Shown: positions 10,871 to 22,433, counted from the first letter of the stretch. The stretch is 64,000 nucleotides of DNA from Dipteronia dyeriana (GCA_032871835.1 CM065302.1:6741882-6805881), one strand, 5' to 3'. Notes: generated by a model not told the origin, from the letters alone. Numbers and translations are program-made.

Positions 10871-12044
10871 ACTGCTAGCTCGGTAATTGACAAATATAAC
10901 TGGAGTATCTCCCCCGTTTATGGTTTTGAGAGAATTGGAGCATGTCCCAGGTACTATTTGAATAGAATGCCTGCTCGCACTCTTTATTCCATTCGAGTCC
11001 TTTCCCTTTTTTGATTATTTTAAAGAAAGGTGCACACCTGTTTGTACCCTTTGAGATGAATTTTCCCAAGAAAGCTAAACACCTTGTTAGGCACTGCACT
11101 TCTTTTAATGTTTTTGGTAAGGTCATTTTCTGCAGGGCTTGGATCTCTTCGGGGTTGACTTCGATTCCCCTTTGATGAACTTGAAAGCCCAAGAATCTTC
11201 CCGAAGGAACTCTGAATAAACACTTGCTCGGGTTTAGCTTCATCTGATATCTTTTTAAGATGTCAAATGTTTCTCGGAGGTCCGAAGAATACTTGCCTGC
11301 CGAGATACTTTTAGTCAGCATGTCATCAATGTATACTTCCATGTTCCTTCTTATTTGCCAAGCGAAAATTCTATTGACCAGCCTTTGATATGTAGCACCC
11401 ATATTTTTCAAACCGAAAGGCATTACTGTGTAACAGTATAAACCCTGATCTGTTGTGAATGCTGTTTTTTCCTCGTCAGCCTTGTTCATTCGGATCTGGT
11501 TGTATCCTGAGTAGACGTCTAAGAAACTGAGCAATTCGTGGCCTGCTGTGGCATCCACCAACTGGTCTATCCTTGGGAGAGGGAAACTGTCTTTTGGGCA
11601 AGCTTTATTCAGATCGGTGAAATCTACACACATTCTCCATTGTCCATTTTTCTTTTGGGAAAAGACTACGTTGGCTACCCATTGAGGGTAGTTGACCTCT
11701 CTGATTGACCCTACAACCAATAGCTTTTCCACTTTCTTTTTGATTGCATGGCTTCTTTCGAGATTGAATGATCTTCTCTTTTATATTATTGGTTTTGCAT
11801 TCGGATCTACTACGAGATGGTGAGCTATTATTCGGGCATCTGTCCCAACCATATCCTCATGACTCCAAACGAACAAATCTTTGTACTCTTTAAGTATACT
11901 AGTGAGGTCTTGCTTGACTTTTCCTTTCAGATTAGCCCCAATCTTGATCTTCTTATCTGGTTCACCTTCTTTTAAGATAATCTCTTCGACTGGTTCAGTT
12001 TTGGACTCATTCGACTCTTCCCTTGGATCGAATTCGAATGACAT
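10870..12044 (-). pseudogene. E1 reverse transcriptase
   Basis: The minus-strand frames at 11781-12044 and 10875-11732 give the linker (KQDLTSILKEYKDLFVWSHE) and RT palm and fingers: PQWVANVVFSQKKNGQWRMC, DFTDLNKACPKDSFPLP, the MPFGLKN block and the active site VYIDDMLTKS near 11325. A stop near 11781 and a frameshift after AFLGKFIS break it. Typical Ty3/gypsy RT, non-functional here. Confidence 0.9.
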
Positions 12045-12062
12045 CGACTTTTTATTTTGATT

Positions 12063-12640
12063 TGGCTACGTTATTGTGCATACCTGTTTGCTATCATTCT
12101 TGTCTTTGTATACTGACGGGTTTGCTCTTCGGGCCATCTCTTGGGATCCTTTGACTACCCCGACCCACTGTTCTGTCGGGAACTTGATCATTAATGCATA
12201 AGTGGCTGTCACAGCCTTAGTCTTATTCAGGAATGGTCACCTTAACAATGCATTATATGGCCAATTGTCCAAGTCTACTACTACGAAGTCCAACAATACA
12301 GTTCTCTGGTAAGGTGCCACTCCAATTTTCATAGGTAATTTCACTGTCCCGAGTGATCTGACCTCAATTCCTCTGAATCCTCTGAGTGGGGTATGGAAAG
12401 ACTGTAGATCTTTTCGGTCCAGCCTGAGTTGATCATAGACAGTTACATTGAGAATGTCAGTCGAACTTCCATTATCTATCAAGATCCCCCTGACTTCTTG
12501 GTGACCGATCCGAGCATTTATGACTAAGGCGTCATTCCGTCGAACATCAACTCCATGGGAATCTGCTTCTGTGAACGTTATTGGGTCCCATCCTTCCTTT
12601 ACCCTTTTCGGGTCTGGCTCGACCGAGTTCACGTCAAAAT
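12063..12640 (-). pseudogene. E1 aspartic protease
   Basis: LIDNGSSTDIL at about 12450-12485 is the protease active-site loop in the D-N-G-S form also used in E2. It is followed by the flap region and VVVDLDNWPYNALL. A stop after LLR (about 12237) interrupts the downstream FLNKTKAVTATYALMIKF block. It processes the polyprotein in intact relatives. Confidence 0.8.
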
Positions 12641-14436
12641 TATTCCTTACTTCTACTGCTTCTCTAATTTCTTGTGTTCGTTCTTGGTTGCTTCTCCCAG
12701 TGGATGGTCCTCCAAAGATGGTATGTATTACTTCATTGGCCTCTGGACTGGTCCTTTGATTTCGACCAGAGCTGTGATCGATCCTGACTTCTTTCTTTGT
12801 TTTCGACTTCTCATCCTTTTTTAAGATTACATTTTGTAGTTGCCCTTCCCGAATGAGGGTTTCTATATAATCTCTTAGCTGCTAGCATTTGGAAGTCTCA
12901 TGGCCGGTTTCTTTATGGAATCTGCAATACTTTGTTATATCTCGTCTGGCGAACTGAGACTGTCGTCGTGGTTTTTGTACCATATTCTTTTCCTCTAAAA
13001 TGGCTAAGATTTCCTCCTGTTTTTTTCAATGGGGGGTGTAATTGGTGTACCTTCCTCGGTATTTTTCTGTGGTCTGCTCAGCATTGCACCCGTTACCCCC
13101 CATCCTTGCTCTTTTCTTTATCGTTTCCTTTCTGTTTTCCCTTTTGGTTATGTACCTTGGATTCAGCGTCCTTCTGTTCGGGCTTTCCTTCATGCATGAA
13201 ATATCCTCCCGTGGCTAACTATTCTTCCTCGGCCAGTGAATATCCTCCCGCCATATCCATCATGTCTGTATACCTGGTCAATCGAGCTCTTCTTAAATCA
13301 AAAGATAATCTCCCGTTCTGCAGGTTGTTGATGAATGCTGCGATTATTGCTTCATCGTTTGCACTACCAATTTCAGATACTGCTTGGCCGAATCTCCCCA
13401 GGTATTTCTTTAGTGACTCATCTTTCCCTTGCTTTATTTGAGCAAGGTGAGCCACTGACTTTTTCCTGTGAACATTACTTAGAAATTGCCTTGAGAAGCT
13501 CCTGCTCAGTTCACTGAAATTTCTGATGCTTTCTGGGGCCGATCTTCCGAACCACCTTGAACCCATATCTCCCAGAGTTTGTGGAAAGTTGAGACATAAT
13601 AAGGGATCACTGTGGGCATACTGAGCCATGGCACTTTTATAGCGTCTCACGTGCTCCTTTGGATTTGTATCTTTCTTAAACTGCTCCACGTGTGGCATCC
13701 TAAACCTTTCTGGGAATGGGGTTCGCAAGATTTCCCTGGTGAATGGACTGTCAGAATCGTCATCAGATAAATCATTATACCCATAACGTCTGACCAATGC
13801 GTCCATTTGACGTCTGTTGTTCTCGACCTCTTGAGTTAGGCTCTGGATTATGACGTCTCTGCCTCCCACTGGACTTCCCCGATGGTCAAATCGCTGGGTG
13901 ATTGCCATTCCTCTTTCCGGCTCTTCACTTTGATACCGGGTTTCACATATGATTCTGTGATGAATCTTGCGATAGTGCCGATCGCTGTCTTCTGATGACG
14001 ACCGATCCCGGTGTCGGACATGTTTACGGTGTCTAGCATGGACTGTTTGATCCTGGTTCTACCTCTGGCGTGGTCGTTCTTCTTCAGGTGTTTCACGTCC
14101 AGCCTGAGTGATTGGAGTAAGGTTCTTTCCGACTTCTAGAGTAATTATTTCTGGCTCTACTACAACCGAACGAAGCCTCGCAGGTGGGAGGTTAGGAGTT
14201 TGTGCTTCTGCAGCCAGTAGATCAACTCCTTCCTTTGCTGCATCAGCCATCAATTGTTGTAACACCTCTCGGAAGCGCTGTGTTAGGTCTCCGCTGGTTG
14301 GAGGAACTTGTTGTATCCCCTTCAGGAATGTGGGTTGGCTCTTCGTTGCTGCGGCGAGATCTCGTGAGGTACTGCCAACATAGAAGTTGTCCGGAGATTT
14401 TTGAACATCCCCAGAATTGCTTCTGCTTCCTGCCCT
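12640..14436 (-). pseudogene. E1 gag
   Basis: The 229-residue frame at 13219-13908 carries the retrotransposon gag core (FPERFRMPHVEQFKKDTNPK, SIRNFSELSRSFSRQFLSNV, IKQGKDESLKKYLGRFGQAV). A zinc knuckle YCRFHKETGHETSKC lies at about 12885-12930, followed by a stop. The start codon that E2 has as ATG (40721) is AGG here (14436-14434). Frameshifts lie at about 13200 and 13900-14100. Confidence 0.85.
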
Positions 14437-14467
14437 TGCTTTTTATCAAATCGGAGGTTCGGCCCCT

Positions 14468-14482
14468 CCTTCTAGTGCCAAT
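14468..14482 (-). other. E1 primer-binding site
   Basis: On the minus strand, directly after the 5' LTR: AT then TGGCACTAGAAGG. E2 has TGGCGCTAAAAGAAGG at 40677. TGG at the LTR edge pairs with a tRNA CCA end; the tRNA is not identified. Confidence 0.65.
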
Positions 14483-14764
14483 TGTTGACGTTGATTTCTG
14501 GATTTTGTCAGAAAAAACCAACGAGGATTGGATTTCAACTGTAAAATCAAAGAGAAGAGAAAAAGGAAGTAATATGACACAAGTTTTATGTGGTAAAACT
14601 CCGGTGATCGGAGAAAACGTCCACCGGTGGTTGTATGATCAACCAAGCCAAAATCCAATATGAAGAAAATAATTACAACCCTCGATCTCTCTTTTTCTCG
14701 TTGAATATCTCTGTATATTTTTCTATGATTGCCCTATATATCTTGTATGTCGAGATTATGAGTC

Positions 14765-14772
14765 TATTTATA
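14765..14772 (-). promoter_or_regulatory. TATA box of the E1 5' LTR
   Basis: TATAAATA on the minus strand lies in a conserved context (CATATAAATAG) that is also present in both E2 LTRs (40375, 51656) and in the E1 3' LTR (3683-3690). It is the likely core promoter for the E1 genomic transcript. Confidence 0.6.
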
Positions 14773-15099
14773 TGTTTATAGAACCCTAATATGCTTTGTA
14801 CAAGTAATAGTAGATCTTGGTATTTAATTACAATTATTTACTTGTTTGAAGCTGATTGTCTTCTTTCCTATTTCAGAGTCTTTTATTGAGATCGAATGGG
14901 ACTCTAGTAATGTAGTCCAATTAGGACTTATTTCCTAGGGAGTAGTCTTTTTGAAAAAATAGAAGTGTTGCCTGATTGAGAACCTTTCCTGTTTAATATT
15001 CTGCTTTTATTGGGATTTTTTTATATGGATGTCTTAGTGCGTCTTAATGACGTGATCCACGTGGGCTATGCGCTGGGCTTTTATTCAGTTTTCTTCATG

Positions 15100-15265
15100 C
15101 TTGCCCCGAGTAAGGACAATATCGCTGGTCCCGAGTAACGTCATTTGATCCCGAGTAGAAATGCTATTTGACCAGCCCTGGGTGTCATTCATCTGGTCCC
15201 GAGTAGTATACGATGCTACTTGATTCTGAGTAGGTTTTGTTTGGCATCTGCTTACTCGGGTTTTC
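15100..15265. promoter_or_regulatory. Clustered CCCGAGTA motifs in LTR U3
   Basis: The octamer CCCGAGTA or close variants recur about seven times. The same cluster is at 4020-4190, and inverted in E2 at 39895-40050 and 51180-51330. Spacing is about 20-45 bp. It lies upstream of the TATA box in transcription order, as enhancer arrays do. The function is inferred. Confidence 0.4.
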
Positions 15266-15383
15266 TCTTTTTTAGTGATGTCTTGTAGGATATTTTTTGA
15301 AGGCTTATTCAGATGTCCACCCGACAATTTATTCTCTTTGTTGATGACGTGTCCGTATGACAAAATTTACATATAACAGATGT

Positions 15384-15602
15384 TCACCTTATTAAAACTG
15401 TGTAATTGCAAAATTTGTAACCCAGTTATAAGAACTACTAGCTGGTCAAATTAAATGAGAATATATAATGATTAGAAAACCACTAAACAAAATACTTTTA
15501 AATGGAATCAAATTATAAACGAGATACAAATGAACACATAATATTAAACTGTGTAATTGCAAAATTTAAAACCCAATTACAAGAGCTACTTGCTGATCAC
15601 GA
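15384..15602. other. 3' flank of exonuclease copy B
   Basis: It continues the duplicated flank interrupted by E1. It contains two copies of 'ttaaaactgtgtaattgcaaaattt' (15390 and 15543) about 155 bp apart. No gene. Confidence 0.5.
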
Positions 15603-16241
15603 TTACGAATCAAGCACACTCAATAACTTGTTAGTAATAAGATAACATGTAAATGTTTGATTGACTGCACACTTGATTTGCTCTTCCGTGAACACCGAAC
15701 CTTCCTTCTTATCAGAAACGAAATCTGTAGATGATATAGTTAATCCAACCTGCTCAGCCAATTCTGATAAATGATACGATCTCAGCCTTGGATTCTTGAG
15801 AACCCTAGCAGCCATGTAACCCACTTCGGTGACCCTTCTAATGAATGATTTCAACAGAGTGTACTTACTGTCAATACCGTAAAGCTCTCTAATATAACTT
15901 GGTACAGTTGACTCTTTACACACAAAAGAAATTGTCTCATCAGCCAGGAAATCCCTGAGACTTGAAGGAAGAGAAGACATTTGGTGGGCAAGAATAATCA
16001 AGCAACGGTTATCCACACACAAGGATTTCCATTGAAGATCTAAACTCTGCAATTTCGATATCAACCGCGGCTTCGCTGTCGATAACAATGGCGTTAACTT
16101 GAACACCATGAATTTCAACCTCATATGTACCCATTTTTGACATTTAGTACTGAAATGGTTTAATAATATGATCAATTTTATTAATTTAAGCGTATCATTA
16201 TGAACTCTCTTAAGCTTGTGTATATGTCTAATATAGGCCAA
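15603..16241 (-). pseudogene. Werner-like 3'-5' exonuclease (RNase D fold), copy B, probably inactive
   Basis: A 212-codon open frame on the minus strand. Blocks typical of plant WEX-like proteins are in order: CQKWVHMRLKF (exo I position), CLIILAHQMSSLPSSLRDFL, a YG-D/LLKSF region, EVGYMAARVLKNPRLRSYHL, LAEQVGLTIS, and EEQIKCAVNQTFTCYLITNK near the end. In active members exo I reads roughly WVG-x-D-x-E; here the acidic pair appears replaced by R and K, so nuclease activity is doubtful. There is no upstream exon or promoter evidence, and the start is the first Met of the frame. E1 sits about 220 bp downstream. It could be a short non-catalytic paralogue rather than a strict pseudogene. Confidence 0.55.
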
Positions 16242-16244
16242 GTC

Positions 16245-18828
16245 TCCATGACTACGTGAGATGTTTCAATATTAATTGTTTGGATAGTTAACTGTGTTAC
16301 AAATGGAGGGTCTGTTTATTAATTAACGGCATTGGAAAATTAAAAGTTAAATATTGGCTTATATTTCTCAAAATTGCTTTAATAATCAAGATTTTTGAAA
16401 TTAATTAGTTACCCTCCTCTGATTAACTACTGTATTATTAAATTAACAGTAATGTTATGTGTCACAATTCAAATCACAACAAAACATCACAACACACATG
16501 GAATCTGACGTGGCAACATTTACTCATCAGTCAACCCACTAACCACTTTAAATTTAATAAATTAATTTTAAACCCTTTATATTCTTATAATTTCCTTTTC
16601 ACCCCAACACAAAAACCGGTATAGGCATTTGTATTCTTGAAAGAAACGAACAACACACTCTTCATCTTCCTCTCTCTCCAGCAATATTGCTTCTGAAAAT
16701 TTGGCTTTTGAAGGTCGACAATCTCCACCATTTTTCTGAAAAGTAGATCCAGACCAAACCTCTACAAAAATCACAACTTTTGTGTTGCATAATAAATTTA
16801 GGTATGTACAAATTTTCATCTATGAAATTTGGCATTTTTTTTCCAAACAAAATTACTTGTTCAAATTATGCCTACCATGTTTTTGATGAATTGTTTGAAA
16901 GAACTATGTATTTCTTTTAGTGGAAAACTTGAAGAGTCTGAAGAGTGTTTGATTTATTTATTTTTTTTCTTTTGTTCATTAACTTTTTTTTTTTACAACT
17001 AGTAAAGACAACATGGAATAGTGAACCACCACAGCCGGAAGAGCAATGGATCCTGCAGGGAAGAGTGAACCTATAGGGAAGTGTAGTCGATCATCTATAA
17101 AGAAACATACAATACAGTATCCATTTTTAAGGTAATGTTTTACATATTAGTTTTAGTTTAGTTTTTTATTTTGTTCGGTTAGCAAGAAAAATGCAAGAGA
17201 GCAAGTTTTATGGATTATAAATTCTATCCACAACTGTGTCATTTTTATTTTTATTTTTTCCTGATTTAGCTGGATTGATTGAGTACTTTTGTCCTTGCTT
17301 TTGTTTTTTATTTGATTTTGAAGCAAGATTCAGAGTCGTGTTTTTTCTTCTAGCATTTTATTTTTTATTTCAGTTTCATAGTAACCAAACAGAATGTTGT
17401 AGATTCTGTGGTTGGTTTCAATCGTTTCTTTGTCCACCCAGGTTTTTTAAAAGTTTATTATCAGCTTAATTTGTTCAACTAGTTTTTACTTAACCCTATT
17501 TGTTTGCTGAGAAAAGTGAAGAAACTGAATAGAAAAGATGGGAAATTGAAAAAAGATGACAAGATCCTTTTCACATTATAGTTCATTTCAAAGCAAAAAG
17601 CTTTGACCTTTTCTCATTGCAAAGCAAGATCTGCTGAATGGGATTCAGATGGGACAAATTTCGACCAAGAAGAAGATGGTGGTGATGTTAGTTGAAAGAA
17701 GAAGAGAATCCTATCATGAGAATTATGCACGGGCCCTAAACTGGCTTTTTATTTTTTTCTTCCCCAATCCCCAGATTTCAACGTTCACCGAATTAAAAAA
17801 TTCCATTGGACGTGCTGTAACAGCTTTGAAAATTGTTTTCAAAATAATAATAATAATAGCTTTGACAATTGTTAAATTCGAGACCACTATGTAATACTCA
17901 CATGGGGGAAAGAGCCCCAGAAAGTGAATCGAAGATTTGTTGGTTCTCAGAAAGTCACAGGAAAGAGGCAAGAAACTTGGTGGAAGAGTTCTTGTAATGG
18001 GGCAGAGATTACATGCACGAGTCCGATGGTAGTTATTTAATTATACAAAATTAATTAAGGAAAAAAAATGGATCTCCACTAATGAAGTTATATGATGTCA
18101 TAGATTTACAATAATTCCGGTATTTGAGTTACTCTTCTCTGCTGTACGAAGAAACCCTTTTTCTCATTTTCGTTGATCTTATCTCAAAATTTGTTGTTTC
18201 ATCACTTCATTAAGCAAATCCTAACATCTCAGTATCTCACCAAACACAATCACATCAGAGACCCAACCTTCCACCCCATCTATACAGTCACTGACGCTGC
18301 CACCACCGCCTCCTCCACCGGCACCAGCCTCCTTCGCCGACACCAGAATCCTCCACCGGCCTTGCCCCTTCAAGTGATAAGAGTAAGATAATCAGTGGGT
18401 TTTTGTGGATTTGATGTATTGTTGTCTGTTGAAGTGTATGGTTTGGATGGATTTGAAGCGTTTGATTTAAAATGGGTGTGAACTGTGAAGTTAGGTGGAA
18501 GTGAAAAGGATTTTGTGTTTGAAATTTTCTAGTAAAAAGATTTCTTTTTTCTAATCCATTGTAATGAATAGGGAATGCAATTGTCTACTGTTTTTAATTT
18601 TTTATTGATGACACTCACATGGCCTCTACAGTGAGTCACGGAAAGTGGCCTGCAATTGTTTACTGTTTTTACTCTTTTTTTTTTTTTTTTTTTTCATTTT
18701 CATTCTATTTATTTTCTCTTAATGTTTATGATTATTTTGTTATGCAAGGATAGGTTGAACATTTCTCAAGTAAGTGGGTCAAGTTATCGGAAAGTCTGAA
18801 GGGTGTTTGTGTAGAATTCTCCTGTATC
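16245..18828. other. Intergenic region upstream of the TIR gene, no confident gene
   Basis: A short open frame starts at ATG 17047 (MDPAGKSEPIGKCSRSSIKK) and ends at a GTAATG donor-like site near 17131, which may be a lone exon. 18290-18390 is a GC-rich Ala/Thr/Pro-coding stretch of unknown nature. A poly-T run lies at 18670-18694. None of these has a recognisable domain. Confidence 0.35.
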
Positions 18829-18876
18829 GTGCCCTGCAATTTTTGCTGCTCAAGTCAAGTCTTGCAATTCTTCTCT

Positions 18877-19364
18877 ATGAGCAATTTACAATCAACTCCC
18901 TCCTCTTCCACCACCACGGCCTTCCAGAAAAAATATGATTTCTTTCTCAATTTTAGAGGTGAAGACACCCGCGATTGTTTTACTTGTCATCTGCACAGAG
19001 CTTTGCACACAAAAGTTGAAACCTTCATCGATGACGGACTCGAAAACGGGGATGGCATTTGGCCGACTCTTAAAGGAGCAATTGAACAATCAAAGATTTC
19101 GGTGGTTATTTTCTCGAATGACTATGCCTCTTCCAAATGGTGTTTACGTGAACTTGTAGAGATTATGGAGCGCAAGAATATGCGTAAACAAATTGTCATA
19201 CCTGTTTTCTACCGCGTTGATCCATCCGATGTACGTAAGCAGACCGGAAGTTTCAAGGATTCATTTGACAAGCATGGAAATGAATCACAAGGAGAGGAGC
19301 GAAAAAGGAGAGAAGCTTTGACTGAAGCATCCAATCTAGTTGGATTTGATTCCTCTAAAACAAG
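18877..19364 (+). CDS. Intact TIR exon of the TNL relic
   Basis: About 163 codons from MSNLQSTPSSSTTT; an upstream in-frame ATG at 18829 is possible. Motifs: YDFFLNFRGEDTRDCFTCHL (usually YDVFLSFRGEDTR), FIDDGLENGDGI, SKISVVIFSNDYASSKWCLR, IPVFYRVDPSDVRKQTGSF, ending ...GFDSSKTR at a GTAAAC donor. The exon has no stop. Read-through of the intron would give a TIR-only protein ending at the TAA three bases after the donor. Such TIR-X proteins exist in plants; expression here is unknown. Confidence 0.6.
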
Positions 19365-20985
19365 GTAAACCTAACTCTTACTTTATGTTACTTTATCCTT
19401 TATTTATAAAAAAAATAAATTGGAGAGAATTGTTTAAATTATAAGTAAGCAAGAGTCCTCCTCTATTTTTGAAGGAATAGATCTATATTCATTTTTCAAA
19501 ATGTTCGTACATATTAAAATTTTCATGTTATTTCTTATTTCTTTTTCGAAACAGAGATCAACTGTTTTTAAATATATATAATTTTGTCAAATAATATACT
19601 TGTGTAACCCGCCTTCTTTCTACCTGCCTACTACTTGTGATGAAATTAATTATATATGATCTGGTTGAAGTTAGTGAGTCTATGCTTTAGTTACCTCTAC
19701 ACAATTTTTATATGATCATATAATTAGCGTTAACTAAAATTCTTTGTAGTCCTTATATTCCCACTTTCTAGTTAGTTTATAATTCTTCTGTTGAGTCTCT
19801 GTCAAAAAAAAAAAAAAAAAAAATCTTTTGTGGTCATTTATGCTTGTTATTGATTTACTATTTGGTATTTAATTTCCATTGGCAGACCTGACACCACACT
19901 TATTGATCAAATTGTCAAGATATTTGGACGAAATTGATGAGTGAATATACACCTCATGATATTGAAGGACTAATAGGACATGAACGAATTGAGCATGTTA
20001 TATCATTCTTATGTCTTTATGTTAGGACAAATATTCAAATTATAGGGATTTGGGGGATGGGTGGTATCGGTAAGACATATATTGCTAAAGCCATTTTTAA
20101 AAAAAATTCAAATCAATTTGAAGGTGTTTGTTTTATTGAAAATGTTAGAGAAAGATTACAAAACTATGCAGGATTAGTTTCTTTGCAAGAGGAAATTCTT
20201 TCTAAAGTTTTCAAAGATAAACATCTAAAATTAGACGGTCCTATTATTCCATCAATAATCAAGAAAGGCTCAATCGCACACTGGTTTTGATTGCTCTTGA
20301 CAATGTTGATGATATAGATTCTTATTTACCCATTGGAAAATTTAGCTTGGGTTGTTGATCGGTTGGGACTAGAAGTAGAATCATAATAACTTCTAGGAAT
20401 AACATGTACTACAATTATGTGGAGTGAATGATCAAAACATGTTTGAGGTCAAGGGATTTAATGGTCGTGAAGCTCTTCAACTCTTCTGCAATTGTGCTTT
20501 TCACGAAAATTATCCCCCTGATGATCATACGGAACTCTCAAATAAGTTAGTATATTATTCAAAAGGCAATCCGTTAGATCTTAAAGTGTTGGGTTCATCA
20601 TTATACAAAAAGAGTAAACAAGAGTGGGAAAATGTGGTAAACACATTAGGAACAACAAATTTACACCGTGGAATTTTTAAAGTGTTAAAAATTAGTTATG
20701 ATGGATTGGAGGATAGTGAGAAGAATATATTTCTTGGTATTGCATGTTTTTTTAAAGGAAAAACTCGAGACTATGTAGAAAAAATAGTAAGTGGTGACTG
20801 TTGCAACTCACTGGGTGTTCTCAGTGACAAGTCACTAATAATAATTACATTCCTTGGGTCGGATACAAATGCATGATTTGCTTGAAGAAATGGGTAGGGA
20901 AATTGTTGATAAAGAATCTCCAAACAAGCCAGGCAGATGGCTGTGGAGACAACAGGAAGTTCAAACACACCTAAAGTATGATGAG
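18877..20985 (+). pseudogene. TIR-NBS disease-resistance gene (TNL), decayed and lacking LRRs
   Basis: Exon 1 (18877-19364) encodes a TIR domain. A GT-AG intron (19365-19885) follows, then an NB-ARC exon. In the NB-ARC: P-loop GIWGMGGIGKT (about 20045), kinase-2 LIALDNVDDID, RNBS-B SRIIITSRN, GLPL-like KGNPLDLKVLGSS, RNBS-D ACFFKGKTR and MHDLLEEMGREIV. Damage: 1-nt shifts at about 19918, 20265, 20410 and 20856, and a stop at about 20360 in the C-x-WFG region. The reading ends at a GTTAGT donor (about 20985). No LRR exon follows; a copia element starts 300 bp later. TNL proteins are intracellular immune receptors; this one cannot make the full receptor. Confidence 0.9.
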
Positions 20986-21285
20986 GTTAGTTTGTAATCA
21001 TTTTTTTTTTTTTTTACAATTTAGATCCCCCTTCAAATTTAATGAATATTCAGAATATACACTTGGTGCAATTTGTGTTACTAAACTCATTAACCACCCA
21101 CCTTTACATCTGAAAGTTCAATCATTCATTCAGACATTCATTGCCCATTTACTTCTTCTTTGGTCTCTCTCCTTACACATGACTCACATAGTTTACACAA
21201 CACTCTTATCTGCACATTTGAGGTCTCAAGCCTTTGGCTTTACTGTACACCATCGTTCTTAATATTTATCAATAAATATGAAACA

Positions 21286-21852
21286 TGTTGGGGAAGTGTG
21301 AAGACTTCAATGAAAGTCAACAAAGAAGGCTAGATGAAGCTGTGTTGTGCCTTGTGACAGCGGTGGTATAGCGGTCCACCAAACATGAAGAAGCGCTGTG
21401 AATTTGTTGGAGCGGTGGTATAGCAGTCAAGGTCCAGTATGTGTACACTGTTGGAGAGCTGTGAGAGCATTGTGGATACCTACAGTGGTCGGATGAAGTT
21501 TTGCGAGAAATAGGAAATCTTGCACATAGAAGTAAAGGAAATAAATTCCAATTAGAATTTGATCAACCTTAGTGCTCCTATATAAATACCACAATTATGT
21601 GTACTCTGATTCGGAGTGCGTCAGCGTGAGAAAATATTGGTAGAGAGAGAGAGCAATTATAGAGAGACTGAAAGAGAGACAAAAAGATTGTAATCAACTC
21701 TGAAAAATAGTGAATTGAGTGCGGTGCGTTCCGTGGACGTAGGCAAATTTCTAAACCACGTAAAATCTTTGGTGTCGTCATTTTCTTCTTATTACTTTCT
21801 TATTATTTATTTGTGTTTGGATTTGTGTGTGTACGATTTTTTCTCAATAACA
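21286..21852 (+). repeat. E4 5' LTR (567 bp)
   Basis: TG...CA ends and a TATA box are present. The segment around 'gattgtaatcaactct' and 'gtggacgtagg' is shared with E5. Confidence 0.85.
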
Positions 21853-21854
21853 AT

Positions 21855-21866
21855 TGGTAGCAGAGC
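21855..21866 (+). other. E4 primer-binding site
   Basis: TGGTAGCAGAGC lies two bases after the LTR; it resembles the initiator-methionine tRNA PBS with one change. Confidence 0.7.
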
Positions 21867-21936
21867 TTCGGGTTAGGGTAAATTATTTTTCACACAAATC
21901 TAGGTCTTACTCGAGATCATCGTTTTCGTCGTAGAG

Positions 21937-22252
21937 ATGGAATCAGAGAAGGATATGCACAATATTGAGAAATTCAATGGATCGAATTTTAGTTTCTGGA
22001 AGATGTAGATGGAGAATTATCAGTACCTGAAGGATATGCACTGGACAATAAAAGAGAGACAAAGGATATGACTAATGAAAATTGGGAAAAGAAACGGAAG
22101 CCAAAGAATATGGATAATGATGATTTTGAACTCCTGGACTGGAAAACATTCAGAGCAATTCATCTCAGTTTGACGAAGCATGTCGCTTTCAACGTAAAGG
22201 ATCAACAGACTACCAAAGATCTAATGGGTACTCTCTCATACTTAAATGAATA
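21937..22252 (+). pseudogene. E4 copia gag N-terminal part
   Basis: From ATG 21937: IEKFNGSNFSFWKM then a stop, MENYQYLKDM, a frameshift, then DWKTFRAIHLSLTKHVAFNV and a final stop after LSYLNE. This is the copia gag (UBN2-like) pattern of a W-x-M element-binding block, D-W/R-K-A and L-SLS. It is broken by two stops and a frameshift. Confidence 0.75.
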
Positions 22253-22333
22253 GCCTTTTGTGGTAAGGAAAGTCCATATTGTCAAGAAACTATCAACCTT
22301 GAAAATGGCTGAAGGTCAGAACTTTAAAAATTT

Positions 22334-22433
22334 NNNNNNNNNNNNNNNNNNNNNNNNNNNNNNNNNNNNNNNNNNNNNNNNNNNNNNNNNNNNNNNNNNN
22401 NNNNNNNNNNNNNNNNNNNNNNNNNNNNNNNNN
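22334..22433. other. Assembly gap (100 N)
   Basis: Exactly 100 N, the conventional size for a gap of unknown length. The rest of E4 and possibly much more is missing here. Confidence 0.98.

Larger units (their letters stand above)
3403..15378 (-). mobile_element. E1: full-length Ty3/gypsy Tat-type LTR retrotransposon
   Basis: An 11,976-bp element begins TGTTGACG and ends TATAACA, with TSD GATGT on both sides and 896-bp LTRs. On the minus strand it carries gag, protease, RT, RNase H, a second RNase H and integrase, in that order. On the plus strand, between integrase and the 3' LTR, it carries a long antisense gene. Dual RNase H, a 3' tandem-repeat array and an antisense extra ORF are known traits of the Tat lineage. 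All ORFs have stops or frameshifts and the gag ATG is AGG, so the copy is not autonomous. E2 (39775-51955) belongs to the same family in the opposite orientation. Confidence 0.95.
14483..15378 (-). repeat. E1 5' LTR (896 bp)
   Basis: This is the promoter LTR for the minus-strand genes. It is identical in length to the 3' LTR, and the PBS lies immediately to its left. It ends TATAACA, followed by TSD GATGT (15379-15383). Confidence 0.95.
21286..22333 (+). mobile_element. E4: 5' part of a Ty1/copia element, cut by the gap
   Basis: An LTR (21286-21852, TGTTGGGG...AATAACA) is followed by PBS TGGTAGCAGAGC, close to the initiator-Met form TGGTATCAGAGC, and by a gag start. The LTR has TATAAATA at 21581. 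Its 3' third is clearly homologous to the E5 LTR (61293-61926, inverted). The internal sequence runs into N at 22334. Confidence 0.85.

Noticed and set aside
12520..13517. Long plus-strand frames in E1
   Set aside because: Shadows of the minus-strand gag and protease.
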